From Clostridia bacterium (lineage in GTDB: Bacteria > Bacillota > Clostridia > JAQVDB01), in the NCBI GenBank assembly GCA_028698525.1, contig JAQVDB010000025.1:1-32048 (forward strand): a stretch of 32,048 nucleotides of DNA. The letters run 5' to 3'. Of this stretch, positions 9,457-17,873 are shown piece by piece. The notes beneath the pieces were generated by a model. It worked only from the letters and a program-made list of their open reading frames with translations. It ran no database searches and was not told where the DNA came from. Position 1 is the first letter of the stretch; the number at the start of each line of letters is the position of its first letter. A program made the translations under genes and the position numbers.

Positions 9457-9624
9457 ATGAAAGGAAAATTCACAACAGGTATGATAGCGGGAGGTATTTT
9501 AGGAGCTATTATGGGAGTTGTTGTATATAGCAGAATGAATGAAAGTTCTAAGGAAGATATAATGGGAAATGGCAAAAAAATTATAGAAAAGACCGGAGAT
9601 TTTATAGGCGGTATGATGAAGTAG
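9457..9624 (+). CDS. Small YtxH-like membrane protein (55 aa)
   Basis: A short frame starting at ATG 9457 and ending TAG 9622-9624. It begins MKGKFTTGMIAGGILGAIMG, with one glycine-rich membrane helix at about residues 8-24, then a charged tail (RMNESSKEDIMGNGKKIIEK) and a C-terminal GDFIGGMMK. This layout resembles YtxH-family small proteins, but it is too short for a firm family call. AAGGAAGTGA (9442-9451) overlaps the stop of the PRC-barrel gene and gives a strong ribosome-binding site 5 nt upstream of the ATG. The two genes probably act together at the membrane. Confidence 0.7.
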   Translation: MKGKFTTGMIAGGILGAIMGVVVYSRMNESSKEDIMGNGKKIIEKTGDFIGGMMK

Positions 9625-9644
9625 ACAAAAAATGTCTACTTCAT
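9616..9644 (+). terminator. Perfect 11-bp hairpin at the end of the small membrane gene
   Basis: ATGAAGTAGAC (9616-9626) pairs exactly with GTCTACTTCAT (9634-9644) across a 7-nt A-rich loop. The left arm contains the last codons and the TAG stop. There is no real T tract after it (TTATAGG), so it may be a weak terminator or an mRNA-end stabiliser separating the permease gene downstream. Confidence 0.5.
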
Positions 9645-9678
9645 TTATAGGTGGTGCGCTAAATTTGAGAATATATTT

Positions 9679-10746
9679 ATGGATATATATTCAATAAGTG
9701 GTGTAAGCATGCTTATGGACGAAAATGCCAAAAAAACTATTTTACGTGTTTTACTTTATTTTATACTCGCATTTACTATATATATAGTTGGCAAGTATCT
9801 TAAATTTATATTTTTACCTGTTTTTATTGCAGGTATTATATCTTATATACTAAATCCTTTGGTGTGCTTTATTGATAAGTATGTGAAAAGCAGAACTATT
9901 TCTGTAATTATTTTATTTTCAGCATTTATTATAATTTTAGTATTGATGGTAATATTTATAGTTCCTAAATTCTATGAGGACTTATCTGAACTTTTTGTTG
10001 TTGTTCCGGAATACATAGAAAGATATAAAAGAGTTGTTGATAATTTCCAAAATTATCTTGATAGCTCTCATATGCCGATGATGCTAAAAGATGTAATAAA
10101 CACTAATATCCAGATGATTGGCAATATTATATTTAGGTATTTTAAAAGTTTCAATAAAACTATTTTAAACCTTTTTTCTCAGATGTTGGATATAATAATA
10201 ATACCGGTTTTATCATTTTACTTTTTGAAGGATATGAATTATTTTAAAAATAAAACAGTGGAAATATTGCCTTTGAAATATAAAAAAACTATAATAGGGA
10301 TACTAAAGGATATCAATATTGTTTTGGCTAAATTCGTAAGAGGGCAATTCATCATTGCGTTGATTATTGCATTGATGAGTACTGTTGGATTGTACCTACT
10401 TAATATAAGGTATGCACTACTTTTAGGTACACTCGCAGGTATGTTTGATGTTATCCCTTATTTTGGTCCAGTGATAGGTGCGATTCCCGCTATACTTTTA
10501 GCAGCGTTAGAGTCTCCTTCTAAAATTTTTTCAGTAATCATAGTTTTTATAATTATCCAGCAGGTAGAAAGCGGAATAATAACTCCTAAAATAATCGGGG
10601 ATAGCATGGAGCTACATCCTATTGTAGTTATTATCTCATTGCTTATAGCAGGAAAATTTTTTGGAATATTAGGTATGCTTATTGCCGTTCCTATTGTAGC
10701 TACATTAAGGGTGATATTCAATCATTTGTATAAGGCGTTAGTATGA
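9679..10746 (+). CDS. AI-2E-family (PerM/YtvI-like) membrane permease
   Basis: A 355-aa polytopic membrane protein of the AI-2E transporter family, a group named for an autoinducer-2 exporter but whose members include Na+/H+ antiporters and sporulation proteins such as YtvI; the substrate here is unknown. Hydrophobic segments lie at about residues 22-60, 72-94, 165-185 and 215-350. The family signature is in the C-terminal half: GTLAGMFDVIPYFGPVIGAIPA and the block QVESGIITPKIIGDSMELHP. The start is uncertain: ATG 9679 gives the longest frame but lacks a good ribosome-binding site, and ATG 9709 or 9715 (preceded by GTGGTG) would remove 10-12 residues. Confidence 0.85.
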   Translation: MDIYSISGVSMLMDENAKKTILRVLLYFILAFTIYIVGKYLKFIFLPVFIAGIISYILNPLVCFIDKYVKSRTISVIILFSAFIIILVLMVIFIVPKFYEDLSELFVVVPEYIERYKRVVDNFQNYLDSSHMPMMLKDVINTNIQMIGNIIFRYFKSFNKTILNLFSQMLDIIIIPVLSFYFLKDMNYFKNKTVEILPLKYKKTIIGILKDINIVLAKFVRGQFIIALIIALMSTVGLYLLNIRYALLLGTLAGMFDVIPYFGPVIGAIPAILLAALESPSKIFSVIIVFIIIQQVESGIITPKIIGDSMELHPIVVIISLLIAGKFFGILGMLIAVPIVATLRVIFNHLYKALV

Positions 10747-10752
10747 TTTTAA

Positions 10753-10781
10753 TTGACAAATAATGCATTGTTTATTATAAT
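10753..10781 (+). promoter_or_regulatory. Consensus sigma-A promoter of the alaS leader
   Basis: TTGACA (10753-10758), exactly 17 nt of spacer, and TATAAT (10776-10781): both hexamers match the consensus perfectly. Transcription should start near 10788, about 165 nt before the alaS start codon. Confidence 0.85.
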
Positions 10782-10787
10782 CCTATT

Positions 10788-10920
10788 ATAATTATATATC
10801 GAATCGTTTATTGAGCAGTATTGCCCGCTTGTGTTTTTTTAAAGGGTTTTAGTAATAATAAAAATAACAAAAAGCTGTAAAAAGACTTAAGCCCCGGCAG
10901 GGCCGAGTCTTTTTGTTTTT
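10788..10920 (+). promoter_or_regulatory. alaS leader ending in an intrinsic terminator (possible attenuator or small RNA)
   Basis: Between the consensus promoter and alaS lies about 130 nt with no ORF. It ends in a strong terminator: AAAAAGACT (10879-10887) pairs with AGTCTTTTT (10906-10914), with an inner GCCC/GGGC pairing (10891-10894 with 10900-10903), then GTTTTTT. Upstream, GGGTTTTAG (10844-10852) can pair with CTTAAGCCC (10886-10894) over eight of nine positions (one G-U). That pairing would break the terminator and could serve as an antiterminator. I see no T-box consensus (AGGGTGGNACCGCG) and the leader is short for one, so the signal is not identified. It may also be a free-standing small RNA. 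Confidence 0.55.
10879..10920 (+). terminator. Strong terminator upstream of alaS
   Basis: A 9-bp outer stem with a GC-rich inner stem and a T6-type tail; details are under the alaS leader. It stands only about 35 nt before the alaS ATG, which favours a regulatory role over termination of the distant permease gene. Confidence 0.85.
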
Positions 10921-10952
10921 TATGATGCATCAGATATTGGGAGGATACATAG

Positions 10953-13589
10953 ATGAAGAGGTTAAGTGTAAATGAAATAAGAAAAGCATTTTTAGATTTT
11001 TTCAAGCAAAAGGATCATTTGATTTTACCCAGTTTTTCTTTGATACCTGAAAATGATAAAAGTTTATTATTGGTGAATGCTGGTATGGCTCCTTTGAAAC
11101 CATATTTCACCGGACAAAAAAAGCCACCTAGTAAAAGAATAGCTACATGTCAAAAGTGTGTTAGAACACCCGATATTGAGCGGGTAGGTATTACAGCACG
11201 TCATGCTACATTTTTCGAAATGTTGGGGAATTTTTCATTTGGAGATTACTTTAAAGAGGAAGCTATAACATGGGCATGGGAATTTGTTACTGAATGGCTG
11301 GAAATGCCTGAAGATAGGATATGGATAAGTATTTATCAGAATGATGATGAAGCCTTTGATATTTGGCATAATAAGATAGGCATTCCGAAGAAAAGGATAG
11401 TTAGATTGGGAAAAGAGGATAATTTTTGGGAGATTGGACAAGGTCCATGTGGGCCGTGTTCTGAACTACATTTTGATCGGGGAGAAAAATATGGTTGTGG
11501 TAAGCCCGATTGTACAGTAGGTTGTGATTGTGACCGTTTTGTAGAATTTTGGAATTTAGTGTTTACCCAATTTGATAAAGATGAAAATGGTAATTATAAT
11601 AAATTAAAAAATCCTAACATAGATACGGGTATGGGGCTAGAAAGAATGGCGGTTATACTTCAAGATGTGGATTCAATTTTTGATATCGATTCCACCAGGG
11701 ATATAATTAATAGGGTATGTAAGATAACCGGACACGAGTATGGACATAATGAGCATACGGATAAGTCTATAAGAGTGGTAGCTGATCACATCAGAGGTGC
11801 GGTTTTTATGATTTCTGATGGCATACTGCCGTCAAATGAAGGTAGGGGTTATGTTCTAAGAAGAATTATCAGAAGAGCGGCAAGACATGGAAAGTTGTTA
11901 GGAATAGACGAGCTGTTTTTAAGTCAATTATCAGATGTGATAATCCATGATTATAGTGATGCATACCCTGAGTTGGACCAGAGGAAGAATTTTATAGAGA
12001 AGGTAATAAGGCAGGAAGAAGAAAGATTTCAGACTACCATTGACCAGGGTATACATATATTAAATAGTTTTATAAAAGAGCTGGAACAAAAATCAGCCGA
12101 CATATTGCCAGGGGAGCAAGCATTTAAGTTATATGATACATATGGTTTTCCTCTAGATCTTACAAAAGAAATTCTGCAAGAAAATAATATGCAGGTAGAT
12201 GAAAAAGCTTTTGAATCTATGATGGCTAATCAGAAACGGATGGCAAGGGCTGCTAGGGAAAAAACAGAGTATATAAATAAAGAGGAGAGAATATTTACAA
12301 AAATAGATAAAACTGTAAAGTCGAAGTTTGTAGGATACGAACATGATAAAATTGAATCACAAATTTTGTATATAATAAAGAAGGATGGGTTGGTTAAATC
12401 TGCCGATATAGATGAAGATGTAGGTTTAATACTAGATAAAACTCCTTTTTATCCAGAAGCCGGAGGACAATTAGCTGATATAGGAATATTGGAATGCAAT
12501 GGCAATATAGTCAATATTAAAGACGTTAAAAGGGTAGATGAAAATATTATAGTCCATTATGGAAGGATAAAGAGTGGGCATATACATGTGGATCAAAAAG
12601 TAGTTGCTTCCATTGACTTTGACAATAGGTTAAATACGGCAAGAAATCACACATCTACACATTTATTACACAGGGCATTAAGGGATGTGCTTGGGGCTCA
12701 TGTTGAACAGTCCGGTTCTCTAGTTTCACCAGAGAAACTACGATTTGACTTTACACATTTTGAACCTTTGAACAAAGAGCAGATTGATAGTGTAGAAGCA
12801 ATAGTAAATGACGCTATATTTGGGAGTTTAAAAGTAAATACTCTACAAATGTCATATGATGATGCTGTCAAAATGGGTGCAATTGCATTATTTGATCAAA
12901 AATATGGCGATAAAGTCAGAGTTGTAAATATTGAAGATTATAGTATTGAGTTGTGTGGCGGTACACATCTTTCTAATACTAGTCAAGCAGGTTTGTTTAA
13001 AATAATATCTGAAACAGGTGTAGCCTCCGGAATCAGAAGGATAGAAGCTGTTACGGGGAAATATGCACTGGATTATATGAAATCAAGAGAAAAAACATTG
13101 GTCAGAATATCAGATAAATTAAAAGTCAATGTCAATGATGTTGAGAAACGTATCGATGCACTTATTGAAACAACAAAAAATCTGGAAAAAGAGGTGGAAA
13201 AGTTAAAAGGGAAATTCGTAAGAGACCGGAGCGATGAATTGATAAATAGTGCAAATCAAATAAAAGGCATAAAGGTAGTCGCCCGAAAAGTAGGCAGTAT
13301 GGATATAAATTCAATGAGAAATTTTGCAGATAATATACGTTCAAAGATGGAAAACTGTTTGGTAGTATTAGCTGCACAAAATGGGGAACGGGTCAGCTGG
13401 GTAGCAATGGCTGATAAATCTGCAGTAAATCAAGGAATAAATTGTTCAAACATAATAAAAAAACTTGCTAACATAACAGGTGGTGGGGGCGGTGGCAGAC
13501 CAGATATGGCTCAGGCTGGAGGTAAAAAGCCGGAAAAGATAGATGACGCTATCTCCCAAATAGAATCTATAATAAAACAAGAATTATAG
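10953..13589 (+). CDS. alaS: Alanyl-tRNA synthetase
   Basis: Charges tRNA-Ala in the cytosol and edits mischarged Ser and Gly. It is 878 aa, full length. The class II catalytic domain covers about 1-450 (GNFSFGDYFKEEAI, GPCGPCSELHFD, GMGLERMA). The editing domain has the zinc ligands H566 and H570 (HTSTH) and C668 and H672 (CGGTH). A coiled coil around residues 730-765 leads to the C-Ala domain with a GGGGGGRPDMAQAGG tail. The start ATG is preceded by GGGAGGAT. The gene is controlled by the consensus promoter and leader terminator just upstream. Confidence 0.98.
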   Translation: MKRLSVNEIRKAFLDFFKQKDHLILPSFSLIPENDKSLLLVNAGMAPLKPYFTGQKKPPSKRIATCQKCVRTPDIERVGITARHATFFEMLGNFSFGDYFKEEAITWAWEFVTEWLEMPEDRIWISIYQNDDEAFDIWHNKIGIPKKRIVRLGKEDNFWEIGQGPCGPCSELHFDRGEKYGCGKPDCTVGCDCDRFVEFWNLVFTQFDKDENGNYNKLKNPNIDTGMGLERMAVILQDVDSIFDIDSTRDIINRVCKITGHEYGHNEHTDKSIRVVADHIRGAVFMISDGILPSNEGRGYVLRRIIRRAARHGKLLGIDELFLSQLSDVIIHDYSDAYPELDQRKNFIEKVIRQEEERFQTTIDQGIHILNSFIKELEQKSADILPGEQAFKLYDTYGFPLDLTKEILQENNMQVDEKAFESMMANQKRMARAAREKTEYINKEERIFTKIDKTVKSKFVGYEHDKIESQILYIIKKDGLVKSADIDEDVGLILDKTPFYPEAGGQLADIGILECNGNIVNIKDVKRVDENIIVHYGRIKSGHIHVDQKVVASIDFDNRLNTARNHTSTHLLHRALRDVLGAHVEQSGSLVSPEKLRFDFTHFEPLNKEQIDSVEAIVNDAIFGSLKVNTLQMSYDDAVKMGAIALFDQKYGDKVRVVNIEDYSIELCGGTHLSNTSQAGLFKIISETGVASGIRRIEAVTGKYALDYMKSREKTLVRISDKLKVNVNDVEKRIDALIETTKNLEKEVEKLKGKFVRDRSDELINSANQIKGIKVVARKVGSMDINSMRNFADNIRSKMENCLVVLAAQNGERVSWVAMADKSAVNQGINCSNIIKKLANITGGGGGGRPDMAQAGGKKPEKIDDAISQIESIIKQEL

Positions 13590-13719
13590 TGCTGATAAGT
13601 AATCAACCCAAATGTATATGTGAACTTAAAATATTACATGAAATCAAAATTAGATTGCATAATTAGCATATATGCCTTATTATTAAGTTGTAAACAATTT
13701 CTGGGGGGGGATATCAAAT

Positions 13720-13977
13720 ATGGACGATATTCAAAATACCATGAAGTTTAGCATAAATAAGGAAAAGGAAAACAAAGCAAAAACAATACTACTTTCAGTT
13801 TATAATTCTCTAAATGAAAAGGGATATAATCCTGTAAATCAGATTGTAGGGTATATTATTTCCGGTGATCCAACGTATATTACCAGTTATAATAATGCGA
13901 GGACCTTGATAAGAAAATTGGAAAGAGATGAATTATTAGAGGAAATAGTGACATACTATATAGAAAATAACAAATAA
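13720..13977 (+). CDS. ireB: IreB family regulatory protein (UPF0297)
   Basis: An 85-aa protein matching IreB/UPF0297 along its whole length ([60 protein letters not shown]). In Enterococcus faecalis IreB is a substrate of the Ser/Thr kinase IreK and affects cephalosporin resistance. The position between alaS and ruvX is conserved across Firmicutes, here with two extra genes before ruvX. The ribosome-binding site is a run of eight G residues (13703-13710), 9 nt from the ATG, unusual in such AT-rich DNA. Confidence 0.95.
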   Translation: MDDIQNTMKFSINKEKENKAKTILLSVYNSLNEKGYNPVNQIVGYIISGDPTYITSYNNARTLIRKLERDELLEEIVTYYIENNK

Positions 13978-13989
13978 AGGAAGGTTAGT

Positions 13990-16188
13990 ATGTCACTTAG
14001 CAAAAAGATAATTTTAATTTCCATCTTTTTGATGACTTTTTTTTTGCGTAATGCAAACCTTTGTATGGCTGAAGATTTTGGAGATCATAAAGTTGTCTTG
14101 ATTGTGGTAAATAAAGTAAGTTTTAAAGAGCTGCAAGATAATATTCATTTTAATAGTTTAATGGCGAAAAGTTCTATAGGGCTCATGAATGTAAATGGGG
14201 CGGGAAAGGCTACTACATACAAAGGTTATGCGTCCATTGGAAGTGGAGCTAGAGCGAATGCACAGAGAAGTAATTGCAATGCTATCAAAGCTGTAGGAGA
14301 GATAGGCGATATATTTTACAGAAGAACGGGTATAAAAGCAAATAAAGATAACATTGTAAATTTAGAGATAAATAGGATAAAGGCACTAAATGAGACGAAT
14401 AGTTTTTACGCAGTACCCGGTAAGTTGGGAAATTTGATAAGACAAAACGCAAAAAAAGTGGCATTGATTGGCAACTGCTATACCGATGAACTTTTTATAA
14501 ACCCTGCAGCTCTTATTGCAATGGATGATCAAGGAATTATAGACGGAGGACTTATTGGAAATGAAATTATAACTAAAGATATTTGCTATCCTTATGGGAT
14601 AAAAACAGACTATAATTCTGTAGAAGCCTTTGTCAGAAAAAATTATGAAAAGTATGATTTTTGGGTAATTGAAACCGGGGATATATCTAGGCTGGAAAGA
14701 TATAAGTATTTTTTAAATGCCGAGATGTATGAAAGTCATAAGGTACAAATATTAAATGATATAGGGTTATTTATAAAAAGATTGATTGCTTTTTTTGATT
14801 CACATAATACTACTTTAATTATTACAACGCCCTTTTATTCTTTAGACAATAATATTAAAGGTGATAAGTTGACACCTTTAATTATTTATAAAAGAGATAT
14901 AAAGCCAGGTGTTATAACATCTAACACCACTAGAAGAAAAGGCATTGTTGCAAATATAGATATTGCCCCTAGTATATTGAAAGAGTTCGATATAGACAAC
15001 CATGGAATGACGGGAGATAATATATATAATATTGAGCTGGAAGAAAATATTCAGCATATAAATAATTTGAACAATAAGACTGTGGCAACGGCAAAAATTA
15101 GGACGCATATATTAAAGGGTTATGCTTTATATCAGATAATTTTGATAGCGATGTTTTTGTTTATGGTTGTTTTTAACAAAAGGTTTTCTATAAAAGCATT
15201 CAAAATAGCCAAGCACTTGATTTTGATCAGTATGTCAGTTCCTTTAGTGCTTTTGATAGAACCAATTTTACAAACAAGTTCTCAATCTTTTAAGATCATA
15301 TTCACAGTTTTAGGTTCAATAATAGTTGTTTTTTTTATTGGTATTTTATTAAAGAGAAATGACGATAAATTATTTGTCCTGTCTGGAATGATATATGCTA
15401 TAATTGCTATTGACATATTGACAGGTGGTTTTTTAAATAAGAATTCAATAATGGGCTACGATCCTATTATTGGCGCTAGATATTATGGTATAGGAAATGA
15501 ATATGGAGGATTGTTTTTAGGTTCGGGTATGTTATTTGCTGGTTTAGGAATTCAAAATAAATATATTAACAAATTTTTAGCCTGTGCAATCCCTGTTTTC
15601 ACTTTTGTATTAAGTATTTCATCGGAACTGGGTGCAAACTTGGGATTGAGTATATCTGTAGGAATATCAGCATTGTTTCTAATATTTAGTATATTTGATA
15701 TAAATCTTGATTTGAAAAACAATATCATAATTCCGATATTTTGTATTATTTCAATAGCCATATTTACTATCTGGGATATTTATTTTACTGAAAGAAATAG
15801 TCATATAGCAAATGTTTTTATTGGTGTTCGTCAATATGGAGTAAAATTGATATTCGATACTGCCGTAAGAAAGATTAACATGAATTTTAAATTAATGAAG
15901 TATACTATTTGGAGCAGAGTGCTCATCTCTTTTATTTTATCATTAGGTTTGTTGTTTTATAGACCAGTGGGTCTTTTAAAAAAGGTTATGGATGATTATG
16001 ATACTATGACTATGTTTTGGTACGCCAATATTATCGGTGCTATAATAGGTTTGGTAGTTAATGACTCGGGGATAGTTTTTGCTGCAACTAGTATGATTTA
16101 TTTGGTAATGAGTATATTGTATATTATAGCTGGATATATTGATAACGACGTGAATTTTAGCAGGGGGAACTCAACAAATGGAATATAG
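13990..16188 (+). CDS. Alkaline-phosphatase-fold polytopic membrane protein of unknown function
   Basis: A 732-aa protein with a signal peptide (residues 1-27), then an outer domain of about 345 residues, then about ten membrane helices. The outer domain looks like the alkaline phosphatase superfamily: VVLIVVNKVSFKEL near the start and, near its end, LIITTPFY and TTRRKGIVANIDIAPSIL, a pattern seen in sulfatase and phosphopentomutase-like folds. The membrane half has the stretch IGARYYGIGNEYGGLFLGSG (about 495-514) and GLVVNDSGIVFAATS near the C-terminus, blocks I recall from uncharacterised Firmicute and actinobacterial proteins. Substrate and role are unknown; a cell-envelope task would fit the topology. 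It starts 12 nt after ireB and overlaps the next gene by 11 nt, so it belongs to the ireB-fur operon. Confidence 0.75.
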   Translation: MSLSKKIILISIFLMTFFLRNANLCMAEDFGDHKVVLIVVNKVSFKELQDNIHFNSLMAKSSIGLMNVNGAGKATTYKGYASIGSGARANAQRSNCNAIKAVGEIGDIFYRRTGIKANKDNIVNLEINRIKALNETNSFYAVPGKLGNLIRQNAKKVALIGNCYTDELFINPAALIAMDDQGIIDGGLIGNEIITKDICYPYGIKTDYNSVEAFVRKNYEKYDFWVIETGDISRLERYKYFLNAEMYESHKVQILNDIGLFIKRLIAFFDSHNTTLIITTPFYSLDNNIKGDKLTPLIIYKRDIKPGVITSNTTRRKGIVANIDIAPSILKEFDIDNHGMTGDNIYNIELEENIQHINNLNNKTVATAKIRTHILKGYALYQIILIAMFLFMVVFNKRFSIKAFKIAKHLILISMSVPLVLLIEPILQTSSQSFKIIFTVLGSIIVVFFIGILLKRNDDKLFVLSGMIYAIIAIDILTGGFLNKNSIMGYDPIIGARYYGIGNEYGGLFLGSGMLFAGLGIQNKYINKFLACAIPVFTFVLSISSELGANLGLSISVGISALFLIFSIFDINLDLKNNIIIPIFCIISIAIFTIWDIYFTERNSHIANVFIGVRQYGVKLIFDTAVRKINMNFKLMKYTIWSRVLISFILSLGLLFYRPVGLLKKVMDDYDTMTMFWYANIIGAIIGLVVNDSGIVFAATSMIYLVMSILYIIAGYIDNDVNFSRGNSTNGI

Positions 16189-17122
16189 GGTTTTAGGAGA
16201 TACTGGTATTAAGGTTTCTAGACTATGTTTTGGATCCTTGACAATTTCTCCTTTACAAGCAAACCTTTCTTTGAAGGATGGAATAGATGTAATTTTAGAA
16301 GCAGTAGATAGAGGGGTAAATTTTATCGATACTGCTGAACTGTATGATAATTACGATTATATAAAAGGAGTGCTAAAATATAAAAAAGATCTGATAATTT
16401 GTTCAAAATCATACGCATATGACAAAAAAACAGCAGAGAAAAGTCTCGATCTTTGTCTTAAAGGTATTGGACGGGATTATGTTGATATTTTTATGATCCA
16501 TGAACAGGAAAGTGAATTGACATTAAAAGGGCATTATCCGGCGATTGAGTATTTTTTAAGACAGAAAGAGCTGGGTAAGGTAAGGGCCGTTGGGATATCA
16601 ACTCATACTGTAGCTGCTGTCAGAGCAGCTAAAAAGATGGATGCAATAGATGTGATACATCCTTTGATAAATATAGACGGATTGGGAATACAGGACGGAA
16701 CGGCAAAAGAAATGGAAGAGCAGATAAAGCAGGCAAAGATCAACGGAAAGGGTATATATGGTATGAAACCTTTAGGAGGGGGAAATTTAATCAGGAAATA
16801 CCAGGAATGTTTAAGATATGTCATAAATTTGGATTTTTTAGATTCGATAGCGTTGGGAATGCAGAGCAGGGAAGAAGTGATAGCAAATATTGCAATGTTC
16901 GAAGATAAAATACCTGATCCTGAAATAATGGATAGGATTTCGTCCAAGAAAAGGAAAGTGCTGGTAGATTTTTGGTGCCAGGGTTGTGGAAGCTGTTTAA
17001 AGGGATGTAGTCAGAATGCAATAGCAATCAACAATGGTAAGGCAGAGATAGATGAAGATAAGTGTCTGCTCTGTGGATATTGTGGTGCATTCTGTCCAGA
17101 ATTCTGTATAAAGATTATTTAA
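16178..17122 (+). CDS. Aldo/keto reductase fused to a 2[4Fe-4S] ferredoxin domain
   Basis: A 314-aa protein. The N-terminal 250 residues form an aldo/keto reductase barrel: VLGDTGIKVSRLCFGSLTIS, then FIDTAELYDNYDYI with the active-site D and Y, and DIFMIHEQ with the conserved histidine. The C-terminus carries eight cysteines in two ferredoxin-type clusters, CQGCGSCLKGC (from about 267) and CLLCGYCGAFC (from about 297). Such fusions are frequent in anaerobes; electrons may come from or pass to ferredoxin, but the substrate is unknown. The ATG lies inside the end of the preceding gene, with AGGGGG upstream. ruvX follows 14 nt later. Confidence 0.9.
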   Translation: MEYRVLGDTGIKVSRLCFGSLTISPLQANLSLKDGIDVILEAVDRGVNFIDTAELYDNYDYIKGVLKYKKDLIICSKSYAYDKKTAEKSLDLCLKGIGRDYVDIFMIHEQESELTLKGHYPAIEYFLRQKELGKVRAVGISTHTVAAVRAAKKMDAIDVIHPLINIDGLGIQDGTAKEMEEQIKQAKINGKGIYGMKPLGGGNLIRKYQECLRYVINLDFLDSIALGMQSREEVIANIAMFEDKIPDPEIMDRISSKKRKVLVDFWCQGCGSCLKGCSQNAIAINNGKAEIDEDKCLLCGYCGAFCPEFCIKII

Positions 17123-17136
17123 GGGAGAATATTATT

Positions 17137-17547
17137 TTGAGAATAATGGGTCTTGATGTTGGTGACAAAAAAATTGGAGTGGCGGTCAGCGATGAGCTTG
17201 GTATAACGGCGCAAGGAATTACTACTGTTATAAGGGATGGAAAATGTAAAGATATTGATGAGTTAAAAAAAATAGCTGAGAATTATAAGGCTACCAAAGT
17301 TGTAGTCGGCCTACCCAAGAATATGAATGGAAGTCTTGGGCCACAAAGCGAGAAAGTAATATCTTATATTAAAAAATTAAAAAAAGAGCTTAATTTGGAC
17401 TATATTTTTTGGGATGAAAGGCTGACAACGGTTGCTGCAGAGAAGATGTTGATTGCAGCAGATGTGACCAGAAAAAAGAGAAAAAATATTATCGATAAAA
17501 TAGCAGCGGTATATATACTACAATCCTACCTGGATAGTAGAAATTAA
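17137..17547 (+). CDS. ruvX: Holliday junction resolvase-like protein RuvX/YqgF
   Basis: A RNase H-fold nuclease, linked to 16S rRNA 5'-end maturation and proposed to cut Holliday junctions. The typical start MRIMGLDVGDKKIGVAVSD is present from TTG 17137, which has AAGGGAG (17121-17127) 9 nt upstream; this gives 136 aa, the normal family length. An in-frame ATG at 17062 would overlap the reductase gene and add an unrelated N-terminus, so I rejected it. The block VVVGLPKNMNGSLGPQSEKV and the acidic DERLTTVAAEKML are family signatures. It lies between the reductase and DUF1292 genes in one operon. Confidence 0.94.
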   Translation: MRIMGLDVGDKKIGVAVSDELGITAQGITTVIRDGKCKDIDELKKIAENYKATKVVVGLPKNMNGSLGPQSEKVISYIKKLKKELNLDYIFWDERLTTVAAEKMLIAADVTRKKRKNIIDKIAAVYILQSYLDSRN

Positions 17548-17564
17548 AAGGAGATGAGTAAAGT

Positions 17565-17831
17565 TTGGAGAATGAAAAAAATGAAGTTATTTTATTGACT
17601 GAGGATGATGAAGAAGTAAGGTTCGAACATCTAGCTACACTGGAATATAATGATAATCAATATGTTATACTTTCTCCTATGGAGGAAATGGAAGGTGTAG
17701 AGGAAGATGAAGTGGTAATATTGAGGATAGAAAAAGATAATCAAGGCCAAGACGTTTATGTTGGATTGGATGATGAGCGGGAAATAAAAGCAGTTTTTAG
17801 CGCATTTGAGCAATTATATTATGAGGAATGA
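17565..17831 (+). CDS. DUF1292 (YrzB-like) acidic protein
   Basis: An 88-aa, highly acidic protein of the DUF1292 family, which in Bacillus also follows ruvX (yrrK-yrzB). Residues 7-40 contain the family core (LTEDDEEVRFEHLATLEYND, YVILSPME) and the end reads FSAFEQLYYEE. The function is unknown. The start is TTG 17565, with the AAAAGGAG ribosome-binding site beginning at the ruvX stop codon 11 nt upstream. Confidence 0.9.
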   Translation: MENEKNEVILLTEDDEEVRFEHLATLEYNDNQYVILSPMEEMEGVEEDEVVILRIEKDNQGQDVYVGLDDEREIKAVFSAFEQLYYEE

Positions 17832-17873
17832 TCAGTTTTTTTTTGAATCCAAAAAAGTTTATCAGGTGATATC

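Noticed and set aside
10788-10952. T-box riboswitch upstream of alaS
   Set aside because: No T-box consensus (AGGGTGGNACCGCG) is visible and the leader is only about 130 nt. I kept the weaker claim of an unidentified attenuator.
17062-17136. Longer RuvX start at ATG 17062
   Set aside because: It overlaps the ferredoxin domain of the preceding gene, adds a non-family N-terminus and lacks a ribosome-binding site; TTG 17137 has one.
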